Origin: JBLNBQ01 sp050260095 | GTDB lineage: Bacteria; Bacillota; UBA5301; DYFA01 | Direction of reading: 5' to 3' | NCBI GenBank assembly: GCA_050260095.1 | Contig: JBLNBQ010000087.1 | Span: 1 to 48,352 of the forward strand | DNA length: 48,352 bases | In this document: positions 17,819 to 26,875 of the stretch, one piece after another | Layout: each line of letters opens with the position of its first letter | How positions within the stretch are numbered: position 1 is the first letter of the stretch | Notes under the pieces: generated by a model | Databases searched by the model: none | Told to the model about the DNA's origin: nothing | What the model saw: the letters and a program-made list of their open reading frames with translations, nothing else | Position numbers and translations under genes: made by a program

Positions 17819-18724
17819 ATGAAGGCTGCAACTGCTCCCACCCTCCGCCGGCCGGCCGACCCACCGCAGGCAGTCTCTCCGGCCACGGGCGCGGGCACCT
17901 GGGCACGGGCTTTCCGCAAGTTTCGGCGGAACCGCCCGGCGCTCGTCGGTGGCATCCTGGCGGTCCTGTTGTTGCTGGTAGCTGCTCTGGCGCCCTGGAT
18001 TGCCCCCTACCGGTACGACGAGACGCACTGGGACCACGCCTGGGAGAAGCCGAGCCTCCAGTTCCCGTTCGGCACCGACGAGTTGGGCCGCGACATGCTG
18101 AGCCGGTTGATCTACGCCCTGCGGAACGCCCTGACCATCGCCATCCTGGCGGAGGTCGTGACCTTCGTGGTGGGGAGCGCCATCGGGGCGACCGCGGGGT
18201 ACCTCGGAGGCAAGGTGGATAATTTCCTGATGCGGTTCACCGACATCATGTTCGCCTTTCCCAGTCTGCTCTTCAACATCATCCTCGTGGCGGTGATGGG
18301 GCGGGGTCTCTTCGTGATCTTCCTCGCCATCGGGGTGACGCGCTGGACCGGCCTGGCCCGGATCGTGCGCGGCGAGGTCATGCGACTGAAGAAGATGGAG
18401 TACGTCGAAGCCGCCCGGGCGAACGGCGCCGGCGGCTGGGACATCGTGCGCCGCTACATCCTGCCGAACGCCATGGGCCCCATCATCGTCACCCTGGCGC
18501 TGGGCATCCCCGGCAACATCATGATCGAGTCGGCCTTGAGCCTGATCGGCATGGGCGTGGCTCCCCCCATGCCGAGCTGGGGCGCCTTGATCGACGCTTA
18601 CAAGAGCGCCATCCGGACCTTCCCCCACCTCCTGGTCTTCCCGGCGGCGACCCTGGGTCTGACGCTCCTGGCCTTCACCTACCTCGGCGATGGGCTGGCC
18701 GACGCGCTCAACCCGAAGGAGTAG
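17819..18724 (+). CDS. ABC transporter permease, DppC/OppC type
   Basis: This is the 301-residue second permease of the importer. It has a cytoplasmic N-terminus with FRKFRRNRPAL before the first membrane helix, the HWDHAWEKPSLQFPFGTDELGRDMLSR block characteristic of DppC-type proteins in the outer loop, and the coupling loop EAARANGAGGWDIVRRYILPN near residues 198-218. The C-terminus ends in GDGLADALNPK, the usual family end. The ATG lies 11 bases after dppB-like gene with GAGGGGATAG upstream. Function as a heterodimeric channel with the preceding permease is well supported. Confidence 0.94.
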   Translation: MKAATAPTLRRPADPPQAVSPATGAGTWARAFRKFRRNRPALVGGILAVLLLLVAALAPWIAPYRYDETHWDHAWEKPSLQFPFGTDELGRDMLSRLIYALRNALTIAILAEVVTFVVGSAIGATAGYLGGKVDNFLMRFTDIMFAFPSLLFNIILVAVMGRGLFVIFLAIGVTRWTGLARIVRGEVMRLKKMEYVEAARANGAGGWDIVRRYILPNAMGPIIVTLALGIPGNIMIESALSLIGMGVAPPMPSWGALIDAYKSAIRTFPHLLVFPAATLGLTLLAFTYLGDGLADALNPKE

Positions 18725-18733
18725 GGGGTAAAG

Positions 18734-19717
18734 ATGATGAGCGAACTACTGGCAGTCAGAGACCTGAAAACCCACTTTCCCCGCCCGGAGGGCGTGGTCA
18801 AAGCGGTCGACGGCATCTCTTACTCCCTGGGTACGGGGGGGAGCCTGGGGATCGTCGGTGAAAGCGGCTCCGGGAAGAGCGTCAGCGTCCTCTCGCTGAT
18901 CGGCCTCATCCGCAAACCGGGGCGGGTCGTCGGCGGCGAAGCCATCTTCGGCGGGCGTGACCTGCTCAAGCTCTCGCGTGAGGAGATGCGCCGGGTGCGG
19001 GGCAAGGAGATCGGGGTCGTCTTTCAGGATCCGATGACCTCCCTGAACCCGACCCTCACCATCGGACAGCAGCTCATGGAGCCTTTCCTCTGGCACGGCG
19101 TCTGCGACCGCCGGGAGGCCAAGCGGGCGGCGATCGAGCTGCTCGATCAGGTGGGGATTCCTTCTCCGGCCCAGCGGGTAGGGGAGTACCCCTTCCAGTT
19201 CAGCGGCGGGATGAAGCAGCGAGTGATGATCGCGATGGCGATCGCCTGCCGGCCCAAGCTCCTGATTGCCGACGAACCCACCACCGCGCTGGACGTGACC
19301 GTGCAGGCGCAGATTCTCGACCTGATCCGGCGGATCAAAGATGAGTACGGAACGTCGGTGATCACCATTACGCACGACTTCGGCGTGGCCGCCCAATTCT
19401 GCGACCGGGTCATGGTCATGTACGCCGGACGCGTGGTTGAGACGGCGGCGATGGCGGAGTTCCTGGCCCGGCCGCTTCACCCCTATTCCCGGGGGCTGCT
19501 CAACTCCACGGTGGACATCGATGAAGAGCGTGAACGCATCGAACCGATCCCCGGCGCGCCGCCGAATCTGATGGATCCGCCTTCCGGTTGTCGCTTCCAT
19601 CCCCGGTGCACCCTGGCCACTCCGGAGTGCTCCCGGCGGGAGCAGGTTCTGGCGGAACACTTGCCCGATCACGCGGTGGCCTGCTGGCGCGTCCAGGAAG
19701 GGGAGATCTCGGCATGA
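18734..19717 (+). CDS. ABC transporter ATP-binding protein, DppD/OppD type
   Basis: The 327-residue ATPase has Walker A (GESGSGKS), Q-loop (VFQDPMTSLNPT), signature (FSGGMKQR), Walker B (LLIADEPTTALD) and the H-loop (TITHDFG). The C-terminal oligopeptide-transporter extension contains the Cys cluster CRFHPRCTLATPEC, typical of OppD/DppD. It powers uptake with the ATPase encoded next. Two adjacent ATG codons (18734 and 18737) are possible starts behind GGGGGTAAAG. The stop overlaps the next start as ATGA. Confidence 0.95.
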   Translation: MMSELLAVRDLKTHFPRPEGVVKAVDGISYSLGTGGSLGIVGESGSGKSVSVLSLIGLIRKPGRVVGGEAIFGGRDLLKLSREEMRRVRGKEIGVVFQDPMTSLNPTLTIGQQLMEPFLWHGVCDRREAKRAAIELLDQVGIPSPAQRVGEYPFQFSGGMKQRVMIAMAIACRPKLLIADEPTTALDVTVQAQILDLIRRIKDEYGTSVITITHDFGVAAQFCDRVMVMYAGRVVETAAMAEFLARPLHPYSRGLLNSTVDIDEERERIEPIPGAPPNLMDPPSGCRFHPRCTLATPECSRREQVLAEHLPDHAVACWRVQEGEISA

Positions 19718-20667
19718 GCCAGGTTCTGGTCTCGGTCAAAGGTCTGAAACAGTACTTCAGCAAAGACCGGACGGTCCTCAAGGCCGTCGACGACGTGAGC
19801 TTCGACATTAACACCGGGGAGACTCTCGGGATGGTTGGGGAGAGCGGCAGCGGCAAGTCGACCTGCGCTCGGGCCGTCTTGAGGCTCAACGAGCCCACCG
19901 ACGGCCAGGTGCTGATCGACGGGGAGGACGTGTGCCGGCTGAACCCCCGGCGGCTCCGCGAGGTCCGCAAGAAGATGCAGATCGTCTTCCAGGATCCGCT
20001 CGCCTCGCTCCCCCCGCACATGCCCGTCGGCCAGATCGTGGCCGAACCGCTGCGCATCCACGGGATCGGCACTCCGCGGGAGCGGCAGGCGGAGGCAATG
20101 CGCCTTCTGGAGATGGTGGGTGTCCCCACCCGCCAGGCCGGCGCCTACCCGCACGAGTTCAGCGGCGGGCAGCAGCAGAGGATTGGTATCGCCCGGGCCC
20201 TCGCGCTCAAGCCGAAGTTCATCGTGCTCGACGAGCCGGTGTCGGCTCTGGACGTTTCGATCCAGGCGCAGATCCTGAACCTGCTCGACGAACTGCAGCG
20301 GAACTTCGGCCTGACCTACCTGTTCATCGCCCACAACCTGGCGGTGGTGAAACACATCAGCACCCGCGTTGCCGTCATGTACCTCGGGCGGATAATGGAG
20401 ATCGGCCCCACCGCAGACATGTACCTCCACCCGGCCCATCCGTACACCCAGGCGCTGCTTTCGGCAGTGCCGCGGATCCGGAGTGGCGGCGGTTCCGACA
20501 GGGCGAACCGCATCGTCCTGAGCGGCGAAGTGCCCAGCCCGCTGAATCCGCCTCAGGGTTGCCGGTTCAGCACTCGCTGCTGGCTGGCGGACGAAAGATG
20601 CAAGACGGATGCACCTGAACTCAAAGAGATCTCCCCCGGGCACCAGGTGGCCTGCCACAGAGTCTGA
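19714..20667 (+). CDS. ABC transporter ATP-binding protein, DppF/OppF type
   Basis: The 317-residue partner ATPase carries Walker A (GESGSGKST), Q-loop (VFQDPLASLPPHM), signature (FSGGQQQR), Walker B (FIVLDEPVSALD), H-loop (FIAHNLAVV) and the C-terminal Cys block CRFSTRCWLADERC. Position 104 or so reads SLPPHM where DppF proteins usually have SLNPRM, a minor variation. The ATG at 19714 overlaps the preceding stop. A longer frame to 19588 lies inside the upstream gene and is rejected. This closes a complete five-gene importer (binding protein, two permeases, two ATPases). Confidence 0.95.
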   Translation: MSQVLVSVKGLKQYFSKDRTVLKAVDDVSFDINTGETLGMVGESGSGKSTCARAVLRLNEPTDGQVLIDGEDVCRLNPRRLREVRKKMQIVFQDPLASLPPHMPVGQIVAEPLRIHGIGTPRERQAEAMRLLEMVGVPTRQAGAYPHEFSGGQQQRIGIARALALKPKFIVLDEPVSALDVSIQAQILNLLDELQRNFGLTYLFIAHNLAVVKHISTRVAVMYLGRIMEIGPTADMYLHPAHPYTQALLSAVPRIRSGGGSDRANRIVLSGEVPSPLNPPQGCRFSTRCWLADERCKTDAPELKEISPGHQVACHRV

Positions 20668-20704
20668 CCACCGGGGAGCCGGGCAGAGAGACGGAGGAGA
20701 TGGC

Positions 20705-21751
20705 ATGATGGAGGAACAGGCTAAGATCAAGGTCGGCGTGATTGGGGCGGGGGCTATCGCGGAGCACTGCCACCTTGACGGTTATTCCCGGCTGAAAGAC
20801 GTTGAGATCGCGGCTCTGGCAGACATCGACCCCAGGCGGCTCGCGGAGATGGCTGAACGCTTCTCCGTGGGGGAGACCTACTCGGATTGGCGGGAACTCG
20901 TAGCCCGGCCGGACCTCGCTGCGGTGAGCATCTGCACCCCCAACTACCTCCATGCCGAGATGGCGATCGCCGCCGCGGAAGCGGGCAAGCACGTGCTCTG
21001 CGAAAAGCCGATGGCGGTCACCGTGGAAGAGGCCGCCCGGATGAAGGCCGCCGCCGAGCGGGCAGGGGTCAAGCTGATGGTCGGGTTCACCCACCGCTAC
21101 TTCAAGCATAACCAGGTGGCCAAACGACTCCTTGAGGAAGGGGTCATCGGGCAGCCGCTGATCATCCGCTGCCGGTTCGCCCACGACGGGCCATACAACT
21201 CCTGGTCGGCCAAGACCGACTGGTTCTTCGATCCGGTGCGGGCGGGCGGCGGAGCCTTGCTGGACATGGGCATTCACGCCATCGACCTCATGCGCTACTT
21301 CATGGGAGACATCGTCTCGGTGAGTGGGACCGTCGCCAACGTCAAGAAGCCGATTCAGGTGGAAGACACTGCGCTGGGCATCTACGGGTTCGAGAGCGGG
21401 GCAGTCGGGTACATGGAGGTCAGCTGGAGCAGCCTGGAGGGGATCCTCGGCGTCGAGCTCTATGGGACCGAAGGTTCGCTGGTCATCGACTATACCACAC
21501 CGCTGAAGGTGTACACGGAGAAGGGGACCGGCGCCGGGCCGAAGGGCTGGGTGCAGCCGGTCGATTGCCAGGGCGGAGGATGGACCGCCGAAATGGCTCA
21601 CTTCGTCGAATGCCTCAGGGAAGACAAAGCGCCGCTTACCGGCGCTGATGAAGGGATCGCGGGCCTGCGCGCCGCGCTTGCCACCTACGAGTCCGCGGCC
21701 AGCGGCCGCCGGATCGACCTGAGTTCCGCCTGCCAGAAGGCCGGGCGGTAG
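20705..21751 (+). CDS. Gfo/Idh/MocA-family oxidoreductase
   Basis: This 348-residue NAD(P)-dependent dehydrogenase has the Rossmann start KVGVIGAGAIAEHCH, the SICTPNYLHAEMAIAAAEAGKH strand-helix block and the catalytic CEKPMAV Lys. The C-terminal beta-sheet domain carries GGGALLDMGIHAIDLMRY with the usual Asp and His. Family members oxidise sugars, inositol or glycosides, often at C3, in the cytoplasm. ATG 20705 follows GGAGGAG; a second ATG is at 20708. It sits directly behind the importer and in front of an isomerase-fold gene, which supports action on the imported sugar. The substrate is not known. Confidence 0.92.
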   Translation: MMEEQAKIKVGVIGAGAIAEHCHLDGYSRLKDVEIAALADIDPRRLAEMAERFSVGETYSDWRELVARPDLAAVSICTPNYLHAEMAIAAAEAGKHVLCEKPMAVTVEEAARMKAAAERAGVKLMVGFTHRYFKHNQVAKRLLEEGVIGQPLIIRCRFAHDGPYNSWSAKTDWFFDPVRAGGGALLDMGIHAIDLMRYFMGDIVSVSGTVANVKKPIQVEDTALGIYGFESGAVGYMEVSWSSLEGILGVELYGTEGSLVIDYTTPLKVYTEKGTGAGPKGWVQPVDCQGGGWTAEMAHFVECLREDKAPLTGADEGIAGLRAALATYESAASGRRIDLSSACQKAGR

Positions 21752-21765
21752 AGGAGAGACGCAGC

Positions 21766-22596
21766 ATGCGTGTTGGGCTTAGCATGTGGAGCCTGGAGAA
21801 GGAGGCCTTCGCCGGGAAGCTCTCCACGGTAGAGTTTATCCGGTTCGCCGGAACGCTGGGCCTCGATGGAGTTGAGGTGCTGGACTGTTTCTGGCGGGAC
21901 GAGGCGCGGGAGGTTCCCGAGGTTCGGGCGGCGGCCGCCGCGGAAGGTCTGGCCATCGCCGCGTACGCCATCGGCAACGATTTCGTGACGGCCGACACCG
22001 GAGAAAGAGCTGCGCAGTTGGCGGGCGTGAAGCACGGCGTGGACGTCGCCTGCGAACTGGGGACCGGGATTCTCCGGGTCTTCAGCGGCAACGCCAAGGA
22101 CGATCTCCCGTTCGCGACGGCGCGGAACTGGATCAGGGAAGGGTTGGCGGAGGCGGCCGCCTATGCCGAGCAGCGGGGCGTCACCCTGGCGCTGGAGAAT
22201 CACGGCCTCTTTGCCGGGCGCAGCGCCCAGGTCATCGACCTGATCGAGGAGATCGACTCGCCGGCGCTGCGCGCCACCGCCGATACCGCCAACTTCCTGC
22301 TGGTCGGCGAAGAGCCCCACGCTGCCGTGGCTGCCCTCAAGGGAAAGATCGCCCACGTTCACCTCAAGGACTTCCGCAAAGTCGGCCCCGACCATCAGGG
22401 ACCGTCCTTCGCGTCCACCGGACCCGAGCGGTACACCGGCACCGTGGTGGGCGAGGGAGAGGTGCGGTTTGACTTGATTCTCAGATCCCTCCGAGAAGCG
22501 GGGTTCACGGGGTTCCTCTCGCTGGAATACGAGGGAACCGGCGACCCGCGTGCCGGCGTGGAGCGGAGTTTGGCCAAGCTGAAGGCCATGCTGTAA
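21766..22596 (+). CDS. Sugar phosphate isomerase/epimerase-like TIM barrel protein
   Basis: This 276-residue xylose isomerase-like protein starts RVGLSMWSLEKEAF and shows metal-site strands with Glu in LALENHGLF, Asp in ATADTANFLLVG, His in HVHLKDFRK and the terminal Glu in LSLEYEGTG. It is a distinct relative of the protein encoded at 10878. Pairing with a Gfo/Idh/MocA dehydrogenase is common in pathways that isomerise or cleave keto-sugars. The ATG at 21766 lies 14 bases after the dehydrogenase stop behind GAGGAGAG. Function in detail is unknown. Confidence 0.88.
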   Translation: MRVGLSMWSLEKEAFAGKLSTVEFIRFAGTLGLDGVEVLDCFWRDEAREVPEVRAAAAAEGLAIAAYAIGNDFVTADTGERAAQLAGVKHGVDVACELGTGILRVFSGNAKDDLPFATARNWIREGLAEAAAYAEQRGVTLALENHGLFAGRSAQVIDLIEEIDSPALRATADTANFLLVGEEPHAAVAALKGKIAHVHLKDFRKVGPDHQGPSFASTGPERYTGTVVGEGEVRFDLILRSLREAGFTGFLSLEYEGTGDPRAGVERSLAKLKAML

Positions 22597-22625
22597 GACC
22601 GGGGGACGACGGGAAGGTGGCTGAG

Positions 22626-23978
22626 ATGGCCCAGGCAGTGCAGGGTGGTCGGGAGTTCTCCGCCGGACAGTACGACGTGGTGGTGGCCGGCGGTGGCACC
22701 GCCGGCGCGGTGGCCGCGATTGCCGCGGCCCGCAAGGGAGTCAGCGTGCTCCTGCTCGAGCAGTACGGCTTCCTGGGTGGGACGGCCACGGCGGGGCTGG
22801 TCTCTCCGCTCATGACGGCGCACGTAGACGGGCAACCCCTGGTCACCGGCATCAGCGCCGAGATCCGGCAGCGGCTCGCCGCCGAAGGGAATGCCGGCCG
22901 GGACCGGAGCGGCAACGACGGATGGTTCAATCCCGAAGCGCTGAAGTTCGTGCTCGAAGACCTGGCGCTGGAGGCGGGAGTCGAACTCCTGTATCACTCC
23001 TGGGTGGTCGGACCGGTTGTCGACGGGCAGGCAGTGCAAGGTTTGTTCTTCGAAAGCAAGTCGGGACGGCAGACGGTGGCCGCCAAGGTGGTGGTTGACG
23101 CGACGGGCGACGCCGATGTGGCGGCCCGAGCCGGGGCGGCGTTGGTGGATGGCGCGGAGGCGGGCGGACGGCGCCAGGCGATGTCTCTCCGCTTCCACCT
23201 GGGCAACGTCAACTTAGGCCGGTTCGGCGCATTCCTGGGCCAGACACCCCCGCTGCTGGAGGGCGCGATGATCTGGGGGAGAGGCGACGCGCTCGAGCCG
23301 CTCTTCCGTCAAGCGGTCACCGACGGCGTGCTGGCCGAGGAGGACGGCGACTACTTCCAGGTCTTCTCGGTGCCGGGCCGGCCAGGGGAACTTTCGTTCA
23401 ACTGCCCCCGGATCACCGGCCGGGTCGACGCCACCGACGTTCGCGACCTCAGCTTGGCCCAGGTGGTGGGGCGCCGGGCCGTCCGCCGGATTGTCGCCTT
23501 CTGCCGCGCCTACCTGCCCGGGTGCGAAGACGCCTACCTGGTGGGCGTGGCGCCCATGGTCGGGGTGCGGGAGTCCCGGCGCATCCTTGGCGACTACGTC
23601 TTGACGCTGGAGGATATTCGAGAGGCCCGCAAGTTCCCCGACGCCGTGGCGCGCAACAACTATCCGGTGGACATCCACGCCGCCACGCCAGGCGCTCCCG
23701 GCGGCACGCTCGTCGCGCACCTGGACCCGGGCGCCTTCTACGAGATACCTTACCGCTGCCTCCTGCCGCGCGGGCTGGAGAACCTTCTGGTGGCCGGACG
23801 GTGTCTGTCGGCCACGTTCGAGGCCCAGTCCTCGGTGCGGACCCAACTGCCCGTGCGGGCGCTCGGGCAGGCGGCCGGCACGGCGGCCGCCCTTGCCGCC
23901 CGGCGGGGAGTGACGCCTCGTCAACTGGAGGGAACCGAGCTCCGCCGCCATCTGGTGGACGCCGGAATGAATCTGTGA
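22626..23978 (+). CDS. FAD-dependent oxidoreductase
   Basis: This 450-residue flavoprotein has the dinucleotide-binding start YDVVVAGGGTAGAVAAIAAA, the LLLEQYGFLGGTATAGLV block of FAD_oxidored proteins, a DATGDADVAARAG second FAD block and the C-terminal LLVAGRCLSATFEA with the RTQLPVRALGQAAGTAAALA helix. Family members oxidise diverse small molecules; none of the visible motifs fixes the substrate. ATG 22626 has GGGAAGG 8 bases upstream; GTG 22617 is a possible alternative. With the Gfo/Idh/MocA dehydrogenase and isomerase it may form an oxidative branch of sugar breakdown. No signal peptide. Confidence 0.88.
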   Translation: MAQAVQGGREFSAGQYDVVVAGGGTAGAVAAIAAARKGVSVLLLEQYGFLGGTATAGLVSPLMTAHVDGQPLVTGISAEIRQRLAAEGNAGRDRSGNDGWFNPEALKFVLEDLALEAGVELLYHSWVVGPVVDGQAVQGLFFESKSGRQTVAAKVVVDATGDADVAARAGAALVDGAEAGGRRQAMSLRFHLGNVNLGRFGAFLGQTPPLLEGAMIWGRGDALEPLFRQAVTDGVLAEEDGDYFQVFSVPGRPGELSFNCPRITGRVDATDVRDLSLAQVVGRRAVRRIVAFCRAYLPGCEDAYLVGVAPMVGVRESRRILGDYVLTLEDIREARKFPDAVARNNYPVDIHAATPGAPGGTLVAHLDPGAFYEIPYRCLLPRGLENLLVAGRCLSATFEAQSSVRTQLPVRALGQAAGTAAALAARRGVTPRQLEGTELRRHLVDAGMNL

Positions 23979-24007
23979 TGGACTGGAACCAAGCGAAGGA
24001 GGGACCT

Positions 24008-25021
24008 GTGACGATGAAGATCGGGACAATCGTGGGTTTGCTGCTGGCGGTCCTAATGAGTGCGGGTCAGGTCCTGGCCGCCGGCGCACCGCCCCTGCCG
24101 GCCACCGCCGTGCCGGATACGGTCGGCGAGCGCACCTACCTGGTGCACAAGCTCTCCAAGGAAGAGTTCCAGGTCATCAGTAAATTCAACGAGCGCGAGC
24201 AAGTCGTCTGGTCGTTCTCGCTCAAGGACTGGGGCACCTGGAACATCTTTTGGCTGGCTCTTGCCGACAACTCCGAGAAGGAGCCGACCACGACGATGAT
24301 CAACCGGCGGCAGATTGCCGGAGGCGGCACCGACTGGGAATACGTCTACCACGGGGGACCAGTCAAGTCGGGCGCGATGGAGTGGATGGGCGGCAACCAC
24401 GGCAACGAGGACCTGGTTGCCCTAACGTTGATCGGCGATGGGGAACGCATCGACCTGAAGAAGCTCCCGGTGGGCCGGGAGCGCACCTTTAGGCGCGTGC
24501 AGATCCAGGAAGATACCCACTTGGTGAACAGCAACATGGACGGCGACGTGGCGGCGATCACCCGCCTGTATGAGGTCGTCCCCAACGGCCTGCAGCTTAC
24601 GACCACCACCGAGTGGCTGCAGGATCTCTGGTTGGACATCGGGTATCCGGCGATGTATCCCATCAGCAAGACGTACGGGCGCTACTGGCGTTTCGCCGGC
24701 TATCCCAAGACCTACAGCGTGCCCGGACCAGGTCAGACCACGAACCAGTTCTACGGCTTCGTCGACACCACCGAGACCACCTTCTGGGGCGATGAAGACC
24801 CCAGTGTGCGGACCCGCGCCTGGATCGAAGACCGGGCGGCGGTCTTGGACTGGAAGTACACCGCCGACCGGACCCGGGTCTGGGACATCGGCGCCAGCCA
24901 GGTGAAACTTTACTACGCCAGCTTCTCCAACAAGGGGCCGGCGCCGGTGGCCAAGGGCACGAAGTGGGTCGTCACCCGGGGCTGGGACATCTGGCGGGAG
25001 GCGCCGGGCGCCACGCCCTAA
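24008..25021 (+). CDS. Secreted protein of unknown function
   Basis: I do not recognise this 337-residue protein. A Sec signal peptide is clear (hydrophobic residues about 7-22, then QVLAAG). The mature part is rich in aromatic residues and beta-prone sequence (WSFSLKDWGTWNIFW, WMGGNHGNEDL, YYASFSN), suggesting a beta-sandwich or beta-helix. No Cys-rich, membrane or cell-wall anchor is visible. GTG 24008 follows AAGGAGGGA by about 5 bases; ATG 24014 is possible. It lies 48 bases before the second DUF4855 gene and ends at a similar setting, so I infer a shared substrate, perhaps as a glycan-binding or lyase partner. Confidence 0.75.
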   Translation: MTMKIGTIVGLLLAVLMSAGQVLAAGAPPLPATAVPDTVGERTYLVHKLSKEEFQVISKFNEREQVVWSFSLKDWGTWNIFWLALADNSEKEPTTTMINRRQIAGGGTDWEYVYHGGPVKSGAMEWMGGNHGNEDLVALTLIGDGERIDLKKLPVGRERTFRRVQIQEDTHLVNSNMDGDVAAITRLYEVVPNGLQLTTTTEWLQDLWLDIGYPAMYPISKTYGRYWRFAGYPKTYSVPGPGQTTNQFYGFVDTTETTFWGDEDPSVRTRAWIEDRAAVLDWKYTADRTRVWDIGASQVKLYYASFSNKGPAPVAKGTKWVVTRGWDIWREAPGATP

Positions 25022-25069
25022 GCGCCCCCCGCTGGCCACCTTCACCGAACAAGAGGAGGCGAGAGAGAC

Positions 25070-26749
25070 TTGTACCTGAGGAGACTGTGGTTGGTCCGGG
25101 GCACTCTGTTCATGGGCGTGGTCATCCTGGCCTTGACCGCCTTGGCGCCGGTCGCGGCCGCGGCCGACGTCAACCTGGCGCTGAAGAAGACGTACAAGAT
25201 CGAGGCTCTGGTGCCCGACCCGGCTTTCGAGAAGATGCAGTGGAACTACCCCGACGTCGATAACGAATTGACCGACGGGGAGTACGGGGCGCCCCAGTAC
25301 GACCATATGGCCTGGCAGATCTTCACGCGCCAGGGCGGACGCAACATCATCCTCGACCTGGGAGAGGAACGGACCATCCACCGGTTGGTCTCCTCCTGGC
25401 TGCACCAGAAAGGCGTGGGCGTTTACTTTCCCCGTCGCGTCACCTACGCCGTCTCGAACGACGGGAAGAACTTCGCCGAGCTGGGCACGGTCGAATCCAA
25501 GGTCAGCCTGACGGTCGAGGGCCCGCAGATCCAGAAGTATGAGCTGGCCGGGCTGAACGTGGTGGGCCGATACGTGAAGCTCAGCCTGCCGGTCGACGTT
25601 CACGTGATGATCGACGAATTCGAGGTCTGGGGCGAGGAGGCCGTCTCACCGGCCGCCACCCGTCTACAGGGCACTCCGCCGCCGACCAAGGAGTCGGTCG
25701 GCTACCTGAAGCCGGGGGCGCCGGAGGCTGGCGGCGCTCACCACATCGTGCTCCTCTACGCCGGCTTCTACAAGGATCCGGCGGTGACAACCTGGGTCAA
25801 GCAGGACTATCGGCCGTACGTGGTCTACATCGACGAGAACAACAAGGCCAAAGACTGGATGTTCGATACGATCATGATCCCGTGCCAGGGTTCGACCAGC
25901 TCGGGGCGGAGCTTCGTAGCCGCGCCGCCGAAGGCCAAGCCGGCCAACATGGCCGACTGGCTGGAATTCGCCGATATCCTCTTCAAGCCGGGCTTCCAGC
26001 TCGACGCCCTTAACCAGGCCGTCGCCGACGCGCAGGTCGAGCGGAAGGATCCCGGACACAAGGTGAAGGTCATCCTCGACCTTCTGTACACCAACCCCTA
26101 CCAGAAGGACTTCGGCGACGTGAACGGCGACGGCGTCTCCGAGAATATCGATGCCTCCGCCGGCGTGGAAGAGCAGCTCAGGAACCGGGCGGCGATCACG
26201 AAGTGGTATCTCGACCTGCTGACCAAGCGGTGGAAGGAAGCCAAGCTCGACAACCTCGAGCTGATCGGCTTCTGGTGGCACCGGGAGTCCGTGCCCTACA
26301 TGGCTACCGACACCGAGGAGCGGGCGATCCAGATGGCGGCCGACGTCGTCCACCAGGCCGGGTACAAGCTCTTCTGGATCCCCTTCGCCCACGCGGAAGG
26401 GTTCCTTGACTGGAAGCGCCTGGGCTTCGACGCTTCCATGGTGCAGCCGAACTACATGTTCGCTGACGTCGACAAGGTTAGGCTCAAGTCGATCGCCGAC
26501 ATCGCCGCCCAGACCGGCCAGGGCATCGAGGTGGAGAAGCACTGGTTCGAGCGCGACACTGAGGAACAGAAGTGGATCGACTACCTGAACGCGGGCGCCA
26601 AGTATGGCTATATGAAGAACGCGGTGGTCGCCTACTACCAGAACACCAAGGACCTGCGCAACGCCGCCTACAGCAAGGATGCGCACAAGCGGCAGGTCTA
26701 CTACGACAACGTGTACGAGTTCATCAAGGGGACCTACTTCGAGCAGTAA
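25070..26749 (+). CDS. Secreted DUF4855 protein with discoidin-like domain (putative glycosidase)
   Basis: The 559-residue product has a signal peptide (hydrophobic residues 9-30, VAAAAD cleavage region) and a discoidin/F5-8-type carbohydrate-binding domain (about 34-190, with DNELTDGEYG, RRVTYAVSNDGKNF, VGRYVKLSLP and MIDEFEVWGEE). A DUF4855 domain follows (about 220-556). Blocks shared with the protein at 8853 are GFWWHRE (Glu406), QPNY (459-462), GIEVE (Glu487, Glu489) and an FGDVNGDG loop near residue 350. The different N-terminal domain suggests a different glycan target. Start is TTG 25070 with AGGAGGCGAG upstream. Enzymatic role is inferred. Confidence 0.8.
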   Translation: MYLRRLWLVRGTLFMGVVILALTALAPVAAAADVNLALKKTYKIEALVPDPAFEKMQWNYPDVDNELTDGEYGAPQYDHMAWQIFTRQGGRNIILDLGEERTIHRLVSSWLHQKGVGVYFPRRVTYAVSNDGKNFAELGTVESKVSLTVEGPQIQKYELAGLNVVGRYVKLSLPVDVHVMIDEFEVWGEEAVSPAATRLQGTPPPTKESVGYLKPGAPEAGGAHHIVLLYAGFYKDPAVTTWVKQDYRPYVVYIDENNKAKDWMFDTIMIPCQGSTSSGRSFVAAPPKAKPANMADWLEFADILFKPGFQLDALNQAVADAQVERKDPGHKVKVILDLLYTNPYQKDFGDVNGDGVSENIDASAGVEEQLRNRAAITKWYLDLLTKRWKEAKLDNLELIGFWWHRESVPYMATDTEERAIQMAADVVHQAGYKLFWIPFAHAEGFLDWKRLGFDASMVQPNYMFADVDKVRLKSIADIAAQTGQGIEVEKHWFERDTEEQKWIDYLNAGAKYGYMKNAVVAYYQNTKDLRNAAYSKDAHKRQVYYDNVYEFIKGTYFEQ

Positions 26750-26875
26750 GGTAGCGCGGAGGTTAAGCGGGAGGCGCGCGTTGACTTGCTCAACGGGCGC
26801 CTCTCCCCGCCAAGGCCCTTTCGTGAAACCTTGCTGCTGTTTGCAGCAGTTGCTTGCTGGGAGGAGACGTTCGGG

